IMG/VR virus record: IMGVR_UViG_3300037891_000307
Location: 1 to 32,335 of that record
Origin: a virus
Direction: 5' to 3' (one strand)
Length of the DNA stretch: 32,335 bases
Positions 24,657-32,335 of the stretch are shown piece after piece. Every line of letters starts with the position of its first letter. Positions within the stretch are counted from its first letter, which is position 1. Position numbers and translations under genes: made by a program. A model generated the notes under the pieces. The model was not told the origin of the DNA. It did not search any database and saw only the letters and a list, made by a program, of their open reading frames with translations.

Positions 24657-24685
24657 AAAAAAAAAGAGAGGCTTTTAAACCTCTC
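24657..24685 (-). terminator. Rho-independent terminator after the 371-aa gene
   Basis: On the minus strand GAGAGG and CCTCTC form a 6-bp stem (extendable by a T-G and T-A pairs) around TTTAAAAG, followed by nine T residues. It lies 31 nt beyond the stop of the 371-aa gene and ends the head module. Confidence 0.85.
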
Positions 24686-24715
24686 CTAGCTCTCCTTACT
24701 AAAAAACTAATACTA

Positions 24716-25831
24716 TTATTTCTTAGGCTTTTCTGTCTTTTCTAAATCTTTTGATTTATCTAAATCAGCAGCCTTAATCATTTCCTCTATATCTTTTAAT
24801 ACATGAGGGTTATGCTCTAAATGCTGAGTAGCACCTTTAATACCACTACCCTTAACACCTAACCTTCCAAGGTTGGCAGCATTGATACTTCCAAATGAAC
24901 TCTTACAAATACCAAGCTCCATCGCTCTCTTTATAGTCTTAAACTCTTTAGACCTTTGGAACTTTTCTTCAGTAGGCTTCTTATTACCCTCTATAGCCTC
25001 CTTGATGTCATTATAAGCCTCTTTCATCTCTGACCTATGATTAACCATCTCTACGAAAAACTCTACAGGGTCTTTATATACAGGAACATCTAAAATCCTA
25101 GTCTTTCCTCCTATGTTATTATAGAAAGACCTACCTGCTTTATCAAACTCTAAAATATTGTCTCTTAAAGCAATAGAAATAACCTGTCTGTATTTTCTAG
25201 TTTCTGACTGTATCTCTTTCTCAAATCTAGCAGGATCGTAATCTATCATCTCATAGAAAGTCAATCTTGCACTTGCTATACTATTAGCAACAGACGAAGG
25301 TTCACCATCAAAAGCTACATTTAAAGTTAACGCCAAACCTTCTATCTCATCGCTAGATAAATCATTTACGATATTCTTTAACTTCTGCTTTAACTCCTCT
25401 TTCTGAAGTTTAATATTTCTACTATACTCTGAATTGTTAACTCTAAAGATAGCTGACTTACCAGACATGGCAGTACCCTCTTCATGGTTAGCAATATTAT
25501 GATTAGTATAGTTTAAATACTTTTGCTTAATAATTTCTCTAGGGTCTGCAATAATGACACCATCATAAGCCATTAACGTACCTCTTTTAGAAAGACTAGA
25601 CTGCTCATCTAAGAATATAGACTTTTCTCCTGGAGCGTATCTTATTGTTCTTAAACCAGACCTAGCAACTCCTGACTCATCCTCCCATTCTGCATATATC
25701 TCATCCTCTGCTGGAATCTGATAGAATGGAGGGTATTTACCATCTTTGGTTTTTACCAGTGTATAAACAACTGGCTTCATACCTTTCTCACTAACACTCT
25801 TTGGTGCTTTTCTTAACTTAATTTCTGACAT
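24716..25831 (-). CDS. Head-module protein of unknown function (371 aa)
   Basis: The N-terminal 100 residues look like a compact beta domain (KPVVYTLVKTKDGKYPPFYQ, TIRYAPGEKSIFLDEQSS, MAYDGVIIADPREII). The remainder is helical and charged (IKLQKEELKQKLKNIVNDL), with a Gly-rich segment (GRLGVKGSGIKGATQHLEHN) and a Lys/Glu tail (LEKTEKPKK). No enzyme motif, membrane span or signal is visible. I do not recognise a named family. It is the last gene before the strong terminator that ends the capsid transcription unit, so an auxiliary capsid or DNA-associated head protein is the most reasonable guess, made from context only. The leader is a run of A/T without Shine-Dalgarno. Confidence 0.6.
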   Translation of the reverse strand: MSEIKLRKAPKSVSEKGMKPVVYTLVKTKDGKYPPFYQIPAEDEIYAEWEDESGVARSGLRTIRYAPGEKSIFLDEQSSLSKRGTLMAYDGVIIADPREIIKQKYLNYTNHNIANHEEGTAMSGKSAIFRVNNSEYSRNIKLQKEELKQKLKNIVNDLSSDEIEGLALTLNVAFDGEPSSVANSIASARLTFYEMIDYDPARFEKEIQSETRKYRQVISIALRDNILEFDKAGRSFYNNIGGKTRILDVPVYKDPVEFFVEMVNHRSEMKEAYNDIKEAIEGNKKPTEEKFQRSKEFKTIKRAMELGICKSSFGSINAANLGRLGVKGSGIKGATQHLEHNPHVLKDIEEMIKAADLDKSKDLEKTEKPKK

Positions 25832-25864
25832 TTTAATTTTAATTTTTATTATTAATAAGTATTA

Positions 25865-26122
25865 TTATCTCTTTGATTTTTTACCTACACACTTCCATTT
25901 TTTTCTAGACAAAGCATTCGCACAAGGAGGATTTTTACACTTCTTAATCCCAAAAGACCTAGCGCAATAAGCATCTCCCTTTTTAGTTCCAGGACGTATT
26001 CTATCTCCTCCGCTTTTTGCATTACCAGATTGACCATAAGAAACGCTTCTAGTCCTACCTGTTTTAGGATTTTTTACAACCTTTACAAATCTTTTTCCTT
26101 TAGATGGTTTTTTGGTAGCCAT
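25865..26122 (-). CDS. Small basic Cys-containing protein next to the capsid gene (85 aa)
   Basis: The protein is strongly basic throughout (MATKKPSKGKRFVKVVKNPK) and ends with a compact four-cysteine segment: GDAYCARSFGIKKCKNPPCA, then ALSRKKWKC. Small basic phage proteins with a similar Y-C-A-R-S ... L-S-R-K-K-W-K-C ending are known to me as conserved hypotheticals near structural genes; their role is not established as far as I know. The four cysteines could bind one zinc ion. Position, after the capsid terminator and before the 371-aa gene, suggests a minor head or DNA-binding protein. The capsid terminator lies just upstream, so its expression probably depends on readthrough and is lower than the capsid protein. 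Confidence 0.65.
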   Translation of the reverse strand: MATKKPSKGKRFVKVVKNPKTGRTRSVSYGQSGNAKSGGDRIRPGTKKGDAYCARSFGIKKCKNPPCANALSRKKWKCVGKKSKR

Positions 26123-26144
26123 ATCAATGAAGTGTCTATAATTT

Positions 26145-26175
26145 AAAAAAAGGGAAGGCTCTATATAACCTCCCC
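26145..26175 (-). terminator. Rho-independent terminator after the major capsid gene
   Basis: On the minus strand GGGGAGG pairs with CCTTCCC (7 bp including one G-T), with a 10-nt loop TTATATAGAG, followed by seven T residues. It begins 25 nt after the capsid stop. Because no clear promoter follows, it likely acts as an attenuator that raises capsid transcripts over downstream ones. Confidence 0.85.
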
Positions 26176-26199
26176 CCGTTATTTTACAATTCTTTCGAA

Positions 26200-27615
26200 T
26201 TATCCTTTCTTAATGTAAGCGAACTTATTCATTGCGAAAGTTTCTAAACCACAGTTATCTTTGTAGAATACGCTGTAAGTATCAGTTCCATTGATAGCAA
26301 AGTTATCAATGATTTCTGATCTTTGGTTTCTTTCTCCTGTTTCAGGATTAACCAAGTAACGAGATCTCAAGTGATTAGTCTTTTCTCCAGAACCTGCATC
26401 TTTAGTTAATCCCATTGGAATAACCATAGCCTCGTTTGAGAATCCGTATCCAGCAGCACCTAAAGACTGAAGATCATTGAAAGTATCAAACTTCTTCTTA
26501 GAGAATACATAGTCAGAAATCGCAAACTTATCGAACTGGAAGTTCGCTTTAGCATCTTCGTTAAAAGTATAGTTACCATAAGTAATAGAACCACCACTCT
26601 TGTAATCAGCTAAAGTGTTATCTATCTGAATAGATAAATCAATACCTGGAGCGATTAGGTTATTCTTAGAACCTTTTTGTTTATCCAAAACTTTTACCAA
26701 AGCCTCTGCATCTTGCTTATCCCATCCCGTAGAAGCAGAATAAGAAGAAACGTTACCATCAGCTAAAATAGATGGAATCAAACCTTGAGTTAAAGCTAGT
26801 GGAGTACCTGCTGTTGCATAAGCATTAGAAACAGCGTTGTTAGATAACTTCTCTCCTAATAAAAGGTTAAGTTCCTTTTGAGACATGAAATTCTTGTACT
26901 CATCAGCTTCACCTTTTAAGTAGTACATTTTACCCATTTTTCCATCCTTACCTTTGAAATCAATATAGGCAAGCATATCTCTTTCAGTAGAAGTTACTTC
27001 GTAAGTTCCTTTGAAAGTTTGTAGGTTATTAGTCTTCTTAGTAACTCTTGTCTGTCTAGATGCTGGCTGAATAGAACCTTCTCCATGAGCGTTACCATAA
27101 ATAACAATTTCTTGAGCAGAAGCGATAGCTGGAACACTGTCAGCAGAATCCAACGGAGTTGCAGTAAAAGCTGGAGTAGCTGGAGTAACAGAATCTACGA
27201 TAGCTCTTATGTAAGAGTCTGCCGAAGCAACACCTGAAGCAGGCTTAATTAAAATTAACTCTCCTACTCTTGGCACAGTGATAGTTGAAGAATTAGTACC
27301 TCCGTATGGAGATGAGTTCTCTGGAATAGAAAGAGTAGCTGCTGCATCAATAGCAAAAGTAGCTGTAGCACCTGCTCCTGCTCCTGCTGAAGTTGCCTTG
27401 ATCTTTGGGTAAATTCTTTCTTCTTCGAAATGGTTGTACTCTAATGCTGAAACACCTTTTTCTGCTCCAATCATTTGTAACATCCCTGTTAGCATTTGGT
27501 CTCCAAACGCTTCTGTAAGCTCTGAGTCGTACTCAGGCTTATGTAAATCCATTGTAGTAACGTAGTTGTAATCACCTCTTCTTACGAAACTACCTCCTGT
27601 ATAATCTAAAGCCAT
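26200..27615 (-). CDS. Major capsid protein (471 aa, HK97-fold expected)
   Basis: The call rests on position (after portal and scaffold-like genes, followed by a strong terminator), size and sequence style. The protein has MALDYTGGSFVRRGDYNYVT at its start, an Ala/Gly-rich stretch about 75-95 (GAGAGATATFAIDAAA), and a core with KMYYLKGEADEYKNFMSQKE and LAYIDFKGKDG that resembles capsid proteins of Bacteroidota podoviruses and crAss-like phages. Codon choice differs from its neighbours: Lys AAG, Asn AAC and Phe TTC are frequent here, while AAA, AAT and TTT dominate elsewhere, as expected for the most abundant product. The leader is A-rich (TTAAAGAAA before ATG) with no Shine-Dalgarno. No N-terminal protease site can be recognised. 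Confidence 0.85.
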   Translation of the reverse strand: MALDYTGGSFVRRGDYNYVTTMDLHKPEYDSELTEAFGDQMLTGMLQMIGAEKGVSALEYNHFEEERIYPKIKATSAGAGAGATATFAIDAAATLSIPENSSPYGGTNSSTITVPRVGELILIKPASGVASADSYIRAIVDSVTPATPAFTATPLDSADSVPAIASAQEIVIYGNAHGEGSIQPASRQTRVTKKTNNLQTFKGTYEVTSTERDMLAYIDFKGKDGKMGKMYYLKGEADEYKNFMSQKELNLLLGEKLSNNAVSNAYATAGTPLALTQGLIPSILADGNVSSYSASTGWDKQDAEALVKVLDKQKGSKNNLIAPGIDLSIQIDNTLADYKSGGSITYGNYTFNEDAKANFQFDKFAISDYVFSKKKFDTFNDLQSLGAAGYGFSNEAMVIPMGLTKDAGSGEKTNHLRSRYLVNPETGERNQRSEIIDNFAINGTDTYSVFYKDNCGLETFAMNKFAYIKKG

Positions 27616-27633
27616 TTTCTTTAATTTTTAAAA

Positions 27634-28713
27634 TTATTTTAATCCTTGTCCTTTTAAGAAGCCTTCCATTATTTGAGACATACTATCATTTCCAGTAGCA
27701 GAAGATTTAGCCTTGGACTTATCGACAACATTGTTGATATCCTTAACCGCCTCTACTTTACCTTCATTAGTATTTAACTCTAATAAGGATTTCATCGCTT
27801 CATCAAAATATAAACCTTTAGCAATAACTGTCTGCATACCACCGAAATCAACTCCATTGTCTCCGACAAAATTTTTGTGATAATCGTTAATATTAAACAT
27901 TACATCTTGAACCTCTTGTTTCATTTCATCACTAAGCTCGAAACTAAACTCATCCTCTCCGAGGACAATACTAATTTCATTAAACTCATCTACTGAACTT
28001 TTAACACTAGACTCATAAAGGTTTTTTAATTCTTCGTATTCTTTTTTTTGGTTATCTAATAACTCTTGATTGTTTTCAGATTTCTTAAGATCTGGTAAAG
28101 AGTATTTATCGTCATTTTTTACTCCCGATAAAAAGTCTCTACCCTCTCTTTGAAGTCTTTCATATTGAGCTAAAACCGCTTCATGCTCCATTATCTCATC
28201 AGAATCCATTAGGCTTACATCCTCTTCTTTTAACCTGTCGTAATCTCTCAACTTCAAGTTAATCTCTGCCTTGGATAAGCCATCCCTCATTTCTAACATT
28301 TTAGACAATGCTTGACGACCTGATAATTTATCTACATCTAACGTATTTATCTCTGAGATTTCCTTCAGTTTATTCCAATCAAAACCACTAGATAACACTT
28401 TTTTTAGCATATCTACACTATCAGATTCAAATTCATCTTCTAATCGTGGAGACTCTGCTTTTTCTGTCAAAGAACGTATCTTATCTTCTAAGTCTTCTAT
28501 AGAACCGTACTTTTCATTAAATGTGTCTTCGAAGCTAAGTGTGTCACCTTCGCTCTCTACAACTTCCGAATTATCTACATTCGTTTCTTCTAAATTTGTC
28601 TCTTCTACATTTGTCTCTTCTACATCTCCTGATCTTACCGATTCTACAGAAGACTCACCCTCCTTTATAATCTCTCCTCCTTGAGATTTAACAAAATTTT
28701 CAAAAATGCTCAT
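27634..28713 (-). CDS. Scaffold-like head assembly protein (359 aa)
   Basis: The gene lies between portal and major capsid genes, the standard place of the scaffold. The protein is acidic and almost entirely helical. Residues about 20-60 are low-complexity acidic with three 5-aa repeats EETNV/EETNL, and residues 70-260 are charged coiled-coil (EDKIRSLTEKAESPRLEDEF). The C-terminal 80 residues end in a basic helical hook (MSQIMEGFLKGQGLK) preceded by KSKAKSSATGNDS, the type of flexible end by which scaffolds bind capsid subunits. No protease motif is seen. An alternative is an acidic internal head protein. A TATATTTA box lies 18 nt before the ATG. Confidence 0.75.
   Translation of the reverse strand: MSIFENFVKSQGGEIIKEGESSVESVRSGDVEETNVEETNLEETNVDNSEVVESEGDTLSFEDTFNEKYGSIEDLEDKIRSLTEKAESPRLEDEFESDSVDMLKKVLSSGFDWNKLKEISEINTLDVDKLSGRQALSKMLEMRDGLSKAEINLKLRDYDRLKEEDVSLMDSDEIMEHEAVLAQYERLQREGRDFLSGVKNDDKYSLPDLKKSENNQELLDNQKKEYEELKNLYESSVKSSVDEFNEISIVLGEDEFSFELSDEMKQEVQDVMFNINDYHKNFVGDNGVDFGGMQTVIAKGLYFDEAMKSLLELNTNEGKVEAVKDINNVVDKSKAKSSATGNDSMSQIMEGFLKGQGLK
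28579..28623 (-). repeat. 15-nt tandem repeat in the scaffold-like gene (three units)
   Basis: Three consecutive 15-nt units (GTAGAAGAGACAAAT with small changes in the third) encode EETN(V/L) repeats in the acidic N-terminal linker. The in-frame unit means copy number could change without breaking the gene. Confidence 0.85.
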
Positions 28714-28731
28714 TTTAGTTTTAATTTAAGT

Positions 28732-28739
28732 TAAATATA
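28732..28739 (-). promoter_or_regulatory. TATATTTA box upstream of the scaffold-like gene
   Basis: The minus strand reads TATATATTTAACTT here, 18 nt before the ATG at 28713, in a 37-nt gap after the portal gene. It is the third occurrence of the same word in a gene leader in this window. There is no matching -33 element that I can see, and the gap is very AT-rich. Confidence 0.25.
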
Positions 28740-28750
28740 TAATAAAAAAT

Positions 28751-31132
28751 TTAATCCAACTTTTCGGTGTTGTCAATACCACTAAAGACTTTAGGCTCTC
28801 TAACGGTATTTCCTATAGAAGTGTCGTCTAAATTATTCTTCTTAGCTTCTTTTATCTGCTTTATCTTTTCATCTCCATCTATCATAGCTATCTCCGCTTT
28901 AGCCATACCTTGAGTTCTAGTCTTAATCTGCTCTAACTGCATCTTTAACTGATACTCCAACTGTAACTCTTCTAATTTATTCTGATGCTTCTGAGCCTCT
29001 AACTGAGCCTCCGATTGAGAAGCCATCTGTTGAGACTGCATCTGAGCTTGAGCATTAGCCTGAGAAGCTGCGGTGCTCTTAGCGATATCTTGCTCCTCTT
29101 TTTCTTTTCTTCTTTTTCTTAATAATTGTGTAGCCTTTTTGATATTTACCTTAGCAACATCTTTTATCTCCATACCATCCTCTAACTCAATGGATTGAGC
29201 AGTGATAGCCTTTTGTATTAATAAAGTTAATTCCTCTAAATCTTCTGAGCTAGGTAAAACCTCTATCTCAATACCCATAGAAGAAAGCCTTAAATCTTTT
29301 GTGATGTTAACCACATCGGTTACTTCCTTTCCTAACGCTAATTCATAACCTCTAAGACCATCCGCAATAGCTTTGTTCTGAATCATTAAAGACAAGCTAT
29401 CTGCCATATCCTTAAAAACCCATAAATAAGCCTCATTCAATGACCTAGTAGAATTTCTACTCATATTTACAGCCATCTTCTGAACACCTACCAATGCCTT
29501 AGAAGAAGGAGTTGAACCATCCCTAGCTTCATTCAACCCTGTAATTGTTCGAATCATATTTAAGTTATGATTCCAAACCTCTACAAAATACAACGCACTT
29601 GCGCTGAGTCCGTTAGCTAACTCTTGAACTGGCTTCTGATTAGTAATACCACCAAACTCCGAGTCTTCACTACGGTAATATAAGTTACCCGTCTGATCGA
29701 ATATCTCTACGATCTCCGTTGGGTCTAGGAATTTCTCTCCCCTACCTTTTAAAACTCCCTCCAAATTGGAAGCATCAATAGCTAAACCTGATGGTCTAGC
29801 CTTAATCATTGACTGCTGAAGTTTTAAATAAGATAAAATCATCTGGTCATCGAAAGGAGTCATAGCCTCTACTAAAGACTTATTCGTCATATCGTACATC
29901 CCAGGAGCAATAATGCTATACCTACTCTTTACAGAAGAAGAATAAGCACCCTTGCTATTTTTTGGTCTACTCATATTCTCTTGTAGACCATACTTATATA
30001 TGCAGTCAGAACCGATAACATATATCCCCTCGTAGAAAACCTCTACCTTCTTTCTAACTACCTCTCTTTTCTTTTTGCTATATTTCTTAGGCTCATAACC
30101 AGACTTCTTTCTGTTTAAGAAATAATTGCTCTTATTAATATATTTCTTCTCATAAGTCAAATCGTGATTGCTTGACCTAAAATTAAAATTAAAAACCTCT
30201 ACATAAAAATCATCAGAACGAAACCTACCAGAATAAGGAGAGTCGTAATACCTACCATTCTCCTCTTTTAAACCTTGATTAGAAACACTCTGCTTACCAA
30301 CTTTCTTAGCGATATGTAAATACTGCTCGTAAGTCATCTCATCACCAACCAACTCCACTAAATCATGGAAGTTCATCTTCTTAATCTCTCCGACATACTC
30401 TATATCCCTGAAATAAGGGTCGTTAGAATATGGCAACACCAAGTTAGCAGGATCTACATAATCTATCTTAACGTCATTGTTCTCATCAAAATACTCTCTT
30501 ACAGCAGCTATCTTTATTACTACTAAATCTCTAATAACCCTCTCCTTAATTTCTTCATTGAAGTTATTAGCATTCATAACAAACTCTATACAAGTCTCCA
30601 TAGCAATCTCTACAGCCTGCTTTAAAGTTGTCTCTATCAATACGTCTGCCTCCTCTAAGTCTTTCGGAACAGGAACGGATTTATCAGTAATAGGAATACC
30701 AGTCTGCAACTCCATCTTCTGAGAAAACTCAGACATCAACAGATTAGCATATATCTTATTCTTCTCCTCCTCCAATTTTTTCATGGAAGATTCATCCATA
30801 GCATTAGCCTTAACCTTAAACTCTTGGTTAATCATTTCGCCAACAACAAGATTTACAAACTTTGGAATAACAGAAACAGATTGCCAATCTAAATTTAAGT
30901 AAGAAGTGTCTCCGTTTAAATCTAATAAGTCCTTAAACTTATCTATACTCTGAAGACCCTCCGCTGCTTTCCTGTTTTCTACGTACCTAGAAATACGATC
31001 ATAAACAGAATATTCTGAACTCCTATACTTACCATAGATAGCCTTTGCGTATTGTAATCCGTAGGATTTTTTAGCCTTATCTTCAGGAGATAAAGACTTA
31101 TCTGGGAAACTAGGAGTCTTAGAATTAGCCAT
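28751..31132 (-). CDS. Portal protein (793 aa)
   Basis: The gene directly follows the terminase. The protein has the portal layout: an N-terminal helical wing (YAKAIYGKYRSSEYSVYDRI), a central body with AAVREYFDENNDVKIDYVDP, and then NLNMIRTITGLNEARDGSTP followed by SSKALVGVQKMAVNMS at about residues 525-560, the conserved clip/stem region of long podovirus portals. Residues about 670-745 form a Gln/Ala/Lys-rich helix (AQAQMQSQQMASQSEAQ), the barrel or internal extension, ending in an acidic/basic tail. At 793 aa it is longer than most portals but in the range I recall for crAss-like phages. It would form a dodecamer at one vertex and receive DNA from the terminase. The start ATG has the leader TATAGAGA, with no strong Shine-Dalgarno. 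Confidence 0.9.
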   Translation of the reverse strand: MANSKTPSFPDKSLSPEDKAKKSYGLQYAKAIYGKYRSSEYSVYDRISRYVENRKAAEGLQSIDKFKDLLDLNGDTSYLNLDWQSVSVIPKFVNLVVGEMINQEFKVKANAMDESSMKKLEEEKNKIYANLLMSEFSQKMELQTGIPITDKSVPVPKDLEEADVLIETTLKQAVEIAMETCIEFVMNANNFNEEIKERVIRDLVVIKIAAVREYFDENNDVKIDYVDPANLVLPYSNDPYFRDIEYVGEIKKMNFHDLVELVGDEMTYEQYLHIAKKVGKQSVSNQGLKEENGRYYDSPYSGRFRSDDFYVEVFNFNFRSSNHDLTYEKKYINKSNYFLNRKKSGYEPKKYSKKKREVVRKKVEVFYEGIYVIGSDCIYKYGLQENMSRPKNSKGAYSSSVKSRYSIIAPGMYDMTNKSLVEAMTPFDDQMILSYLKLQQSMIKARPSGLAIDASNLEGVLKGRGEKFLDPTEIVEIFDQTGNLYYRSEDSEFGGITNQKPVQELANGLSASALYFVEVWNHNLNMIRTITGLNEARDGSTPSSKALVGVQKMAVNMSRNSTRSLNEAYLWVFKDMADSLSLMIQNKAIADGLRGYELALGKEVTDVVNITKDLRLSSMGIEIEVLPSSEDLEELTLLIQKAITAQSIELEDGMEIKDVAKVNIKKATQLLRKRRKEKEEQDIAKSTAASQANAQAQMQSQQMASQSEAQLEAQKHQNKLEELQLEYQLKMQLEQIKTRTQGMAKAEIAMIDGDEKIKQIKEAKKNNLDDTSIGNTVREPKVFSGIDNTEKLD

Positions 31133-31142
31133 TCTCTATACA

Positions 31143-31177
31143 AAAAATATTTTACACTAAGTTAATCAAATATTTTT
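31143..31177 (-). other. AT-only inverted repeat between terminase and portal genes
   Basis: AAAAATATTT at 31143-31152 pairs perfectly with AAATATTTTT at 31168-31177, leaving a 15-nt loop. It lies just after the terminase stop on the coding strand. It could be a weak terminator or processing signal, but a stem made only of A-T pairs is common by chance in such sequence. Confidence 0.3.
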
Positions 31178-31182
31178 ACTAC

Positions 31183-32334
31183 CTATAATCGCCTACCCTT
31201 TCTATAAGATTTCACAAACCTTCCCACATCTAATCCTAAATCTTTGGGAGATTTTTTTCTATTTCTTTCCTTAGAATCTTTAGCAAATAAACATAAAGCA
31301 GCACCAACAAATTCATCGTAATCTGTCCACTTCTGAGGGTTGAACTTTACCCAACACTTTAATAAATCATTGAAGAAAACTTTCCCATGACTATCAGTCT
31401 CATAATCATAACCAGTATTTTCATGTACGTAAGCCTCAGTAATTTCTATAGCCCTCTGACGAACAGCCTCCCCAGACATAGGGATACCCTTCTCCCTCTG
31501 CTTAGACCTACTATGCTGAGTGTGTGAAGAATTTGGTCTACTCATTAAATAACCAGAATACCCTTGAGCATCAAACCAATTTATTAAACCTATCTTGTTG
31601 TTCTCACACAACAACTCACAACCATAAAAAATACTCTGCTTTAACATATCCTCATAAAACATATCTGGAGTGGCAGGTCTATTCACATACTCACAAACGA
31701 AAGTATCACTATGCTCTTGGTCGAAAGGGTCTAACTTCCTAAAAATATAACTAGCACCATTAGACTTCTTATTATCAGTAGTAACCTTATGGTCGAAAGG
31801 ATCACAGCCAGAAACGAAGTAGTGCATATTACCAGGCTTCCTACCCTTGGGAGTATTAACAGTCTTATTCCTTAAATCTACTGGAGGCATATACAATACA
31901 TTCCATCTTCCAGTATCAGTAGGGGTGAATCCTACCTCGTTGTTCTCTCTATCTATCCATATAAAGTTTCCTGTTATGATATTATTATTAAGTGTGCCAT
32001 TATAAGATATCTGGTCATTCAACTTAATAATATCAAAAGGACTTAACTTACCCTCCTCAATGAAAGCCTCATCTATAGTCAACGGATATTTACGCTTCTC
32101 ACCAGCCAACCTACTACCAGTCATCCCCTTCCTACGCCTATCAATATAATTAGCACTACCAATATCTATCTTCTTTCCATCAATACCCAAAACAGGCTTC
32201 GAAGGGTCTTTAACAACACTATATCCATAGCTATCTATAAATCCCTCCAACCCCAAAGTAGCAGGCTTAAACCACCTCAACAAACCAGAAACAGTGAAAT
32301 CTCTACCCTCCTTTCTAGCATGAATTAAATCCGA
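31183..32334 (-). CDS. terL: Terminase large subunit, C-terminal part (5' end outside window)
   Basis: The frame is open to the right edge of the window; the first complete codon is at 32334-32332 and the apparent TTG start at 32283 is not a real start, because SDLIHARKEGRDFTVSG precedes it in frame. About 383 residues are visible. KRKYPLTIDEAFIEEG at about 80 is the typical end of the terminase ATPase half before the nuclease. VSGCDPFDHK at about 171 supplies the first metal-binding Asp of the RNase H-like nuclease, LLCENNKIGLINW carries a likely second acidic strand, and YDEFVGAALCLF at about 338 matches the final acidic pair. The enzyme translocates DNA into the head through the portal encoded just downstream and cuts the concatemer. 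The Walker motifs lie outside the window. The C-terminus is basic (YRKGRRL), as often seen. Confidence 0.9.
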   Translation of the reverse strand, partial: SDLIHARKEGRDFTVSGLLRWFKPATLGLEGFIDSYGYSVVKDPSKPVLGIDGKKIDIGSANYIDRRRKGMTGSRLAGEKRKYPLTIDEAFIEEGKLSPFDIIKLNDQISYNGTLNNNIITGNFIWIDRENNEVGFTPTDTGRWNVLYMPPVDLRNKTVNTPKGRKPGNMHYFVSGCDPFDHKVTTDNKKSNGASYIFRKLDPFDQEHSDTFVCEYVNRPATPDMFYEDMLKQSIFYGCELLCENNKIGLINWFDAQGYSGYLMSRPNSSHTQHSRSKQREKGIPMSGEAVRQRAIEITEAYVHENTGYDYETDSHGKVFFNDLLKCWVKFNPQKWTDYDEFVGAALCLFAKDSKERNRKKSPKDLGLDVGRFVKSYRKGRRL

Positions 32335-32335
32335 G

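Noticed and set aside
28579-28623. Short repeats as a CRISPR array
   Set aside because: Three directly adjacent 15-nt units without spacers, in frame within a coding region.
31524-31742. 72-codon plus-strand ORF over the terminase gene
   Set aside because: Antisense to the nuclease domain and His/Thr/Asn-rich without features; regarded as a shadow.
32283-32283. TTG at 32283 as the start of the terminase
   Set aside because: The frame is open to the window edge with terminase-like sequence upstream, and the ATPase half is missing, so the true start is outside.
1-32335. tRNA genes, integrase, recombinases, anti-defence or defence genes
   Set aside because: All long minus-strand frames are accounted for by virion or packaging genes, gaps are short, and no cloverleaf or integrase-like motif was seen by eye.

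Overview
This window is part of the late (structural) arm of a tailed phage genome, most likely a podovirus of a Bacteroidota host such as a marine flavobacterium, and plausibly related to the crAss-like phages (Crassvirales). The grounds are: every gene is on the minus strand; the sequence is AT-rich with short A-rich leaders and almost no Shine-Dalgarno sequences; and the gene order is large terminase, very long portal (793 aa), scaffold-like protein, major capsid protein, fibre-like proteins, three ring/neck-type proteins, a 1527-aa muzzle/tail-stabilisation-type protein, internal (ejected) proteins including one of about 2500 aa, then receptor-binding fibres. No tail-tube, sheath or tape-measure set of a long-tailed phage is present. 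The taxonomic placement rests on gene order and remembered family resemblance; no search was run. Other Bacteroidota podoviruses would also fit.

Layout in transcription order (right to left). 32334-31183: C-terminal part of the large terminase, cut by the window edge. 31132-24716: head module (portal, scaffold-like protein, major capsid protein, terminator, small basic Cys protein, 371-aa protein, second terminator). 24619-20868: two translationally coupled virion proteins, a Cys-rich 597-aa protein and a fibre-like 652-aa protein. 20844-18605: neck module of three ring-type proteins plus a previously uncalled 35-aa Lys-rich ORF. 18601-14018: muzzle/stabilisation protein. 13987-3791: internal or cargo proteins (261, 62, 556 aa and the giant protein). 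3741-1: adhesion module (219-aa adaptor-like protein, 827-aa beta-helix fibre, 60-aa protein, start of another fibre).

The genes together describe head filling (terminase through portal), capsid assembly (scaffold and capsid protein), a short tail (rings and muzzle), ejected proteins that would carry DNA across the envelope, and host recognition. Regulation visible in the sequence consists of two rho-independent terminators flanking the two genes after the capsid gene, two TAATG stop-start overlaps, and weak TATATTTA boxes upstream of three genes.

The points most worth a second look are: (1) the giant internal protein appears to start in a separate upstream ORF and to need a +1 (or -2) shift at an A10 run; (2) a canonical EF-hand calcium loop in a ring protein; (3) a nine-cysteine cluster in the 597-aa virion protein; (4) a sharp compositional boundary inside the fibre gene, suggesting an exchanged receptor-binding module; and (5) the tiny Lys-rich ORF in the neck operon. 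I see no tRNA, CRISPR array, insertion sequence, integrase, or defence system. No gene-free stretch exceeds 300 bases.
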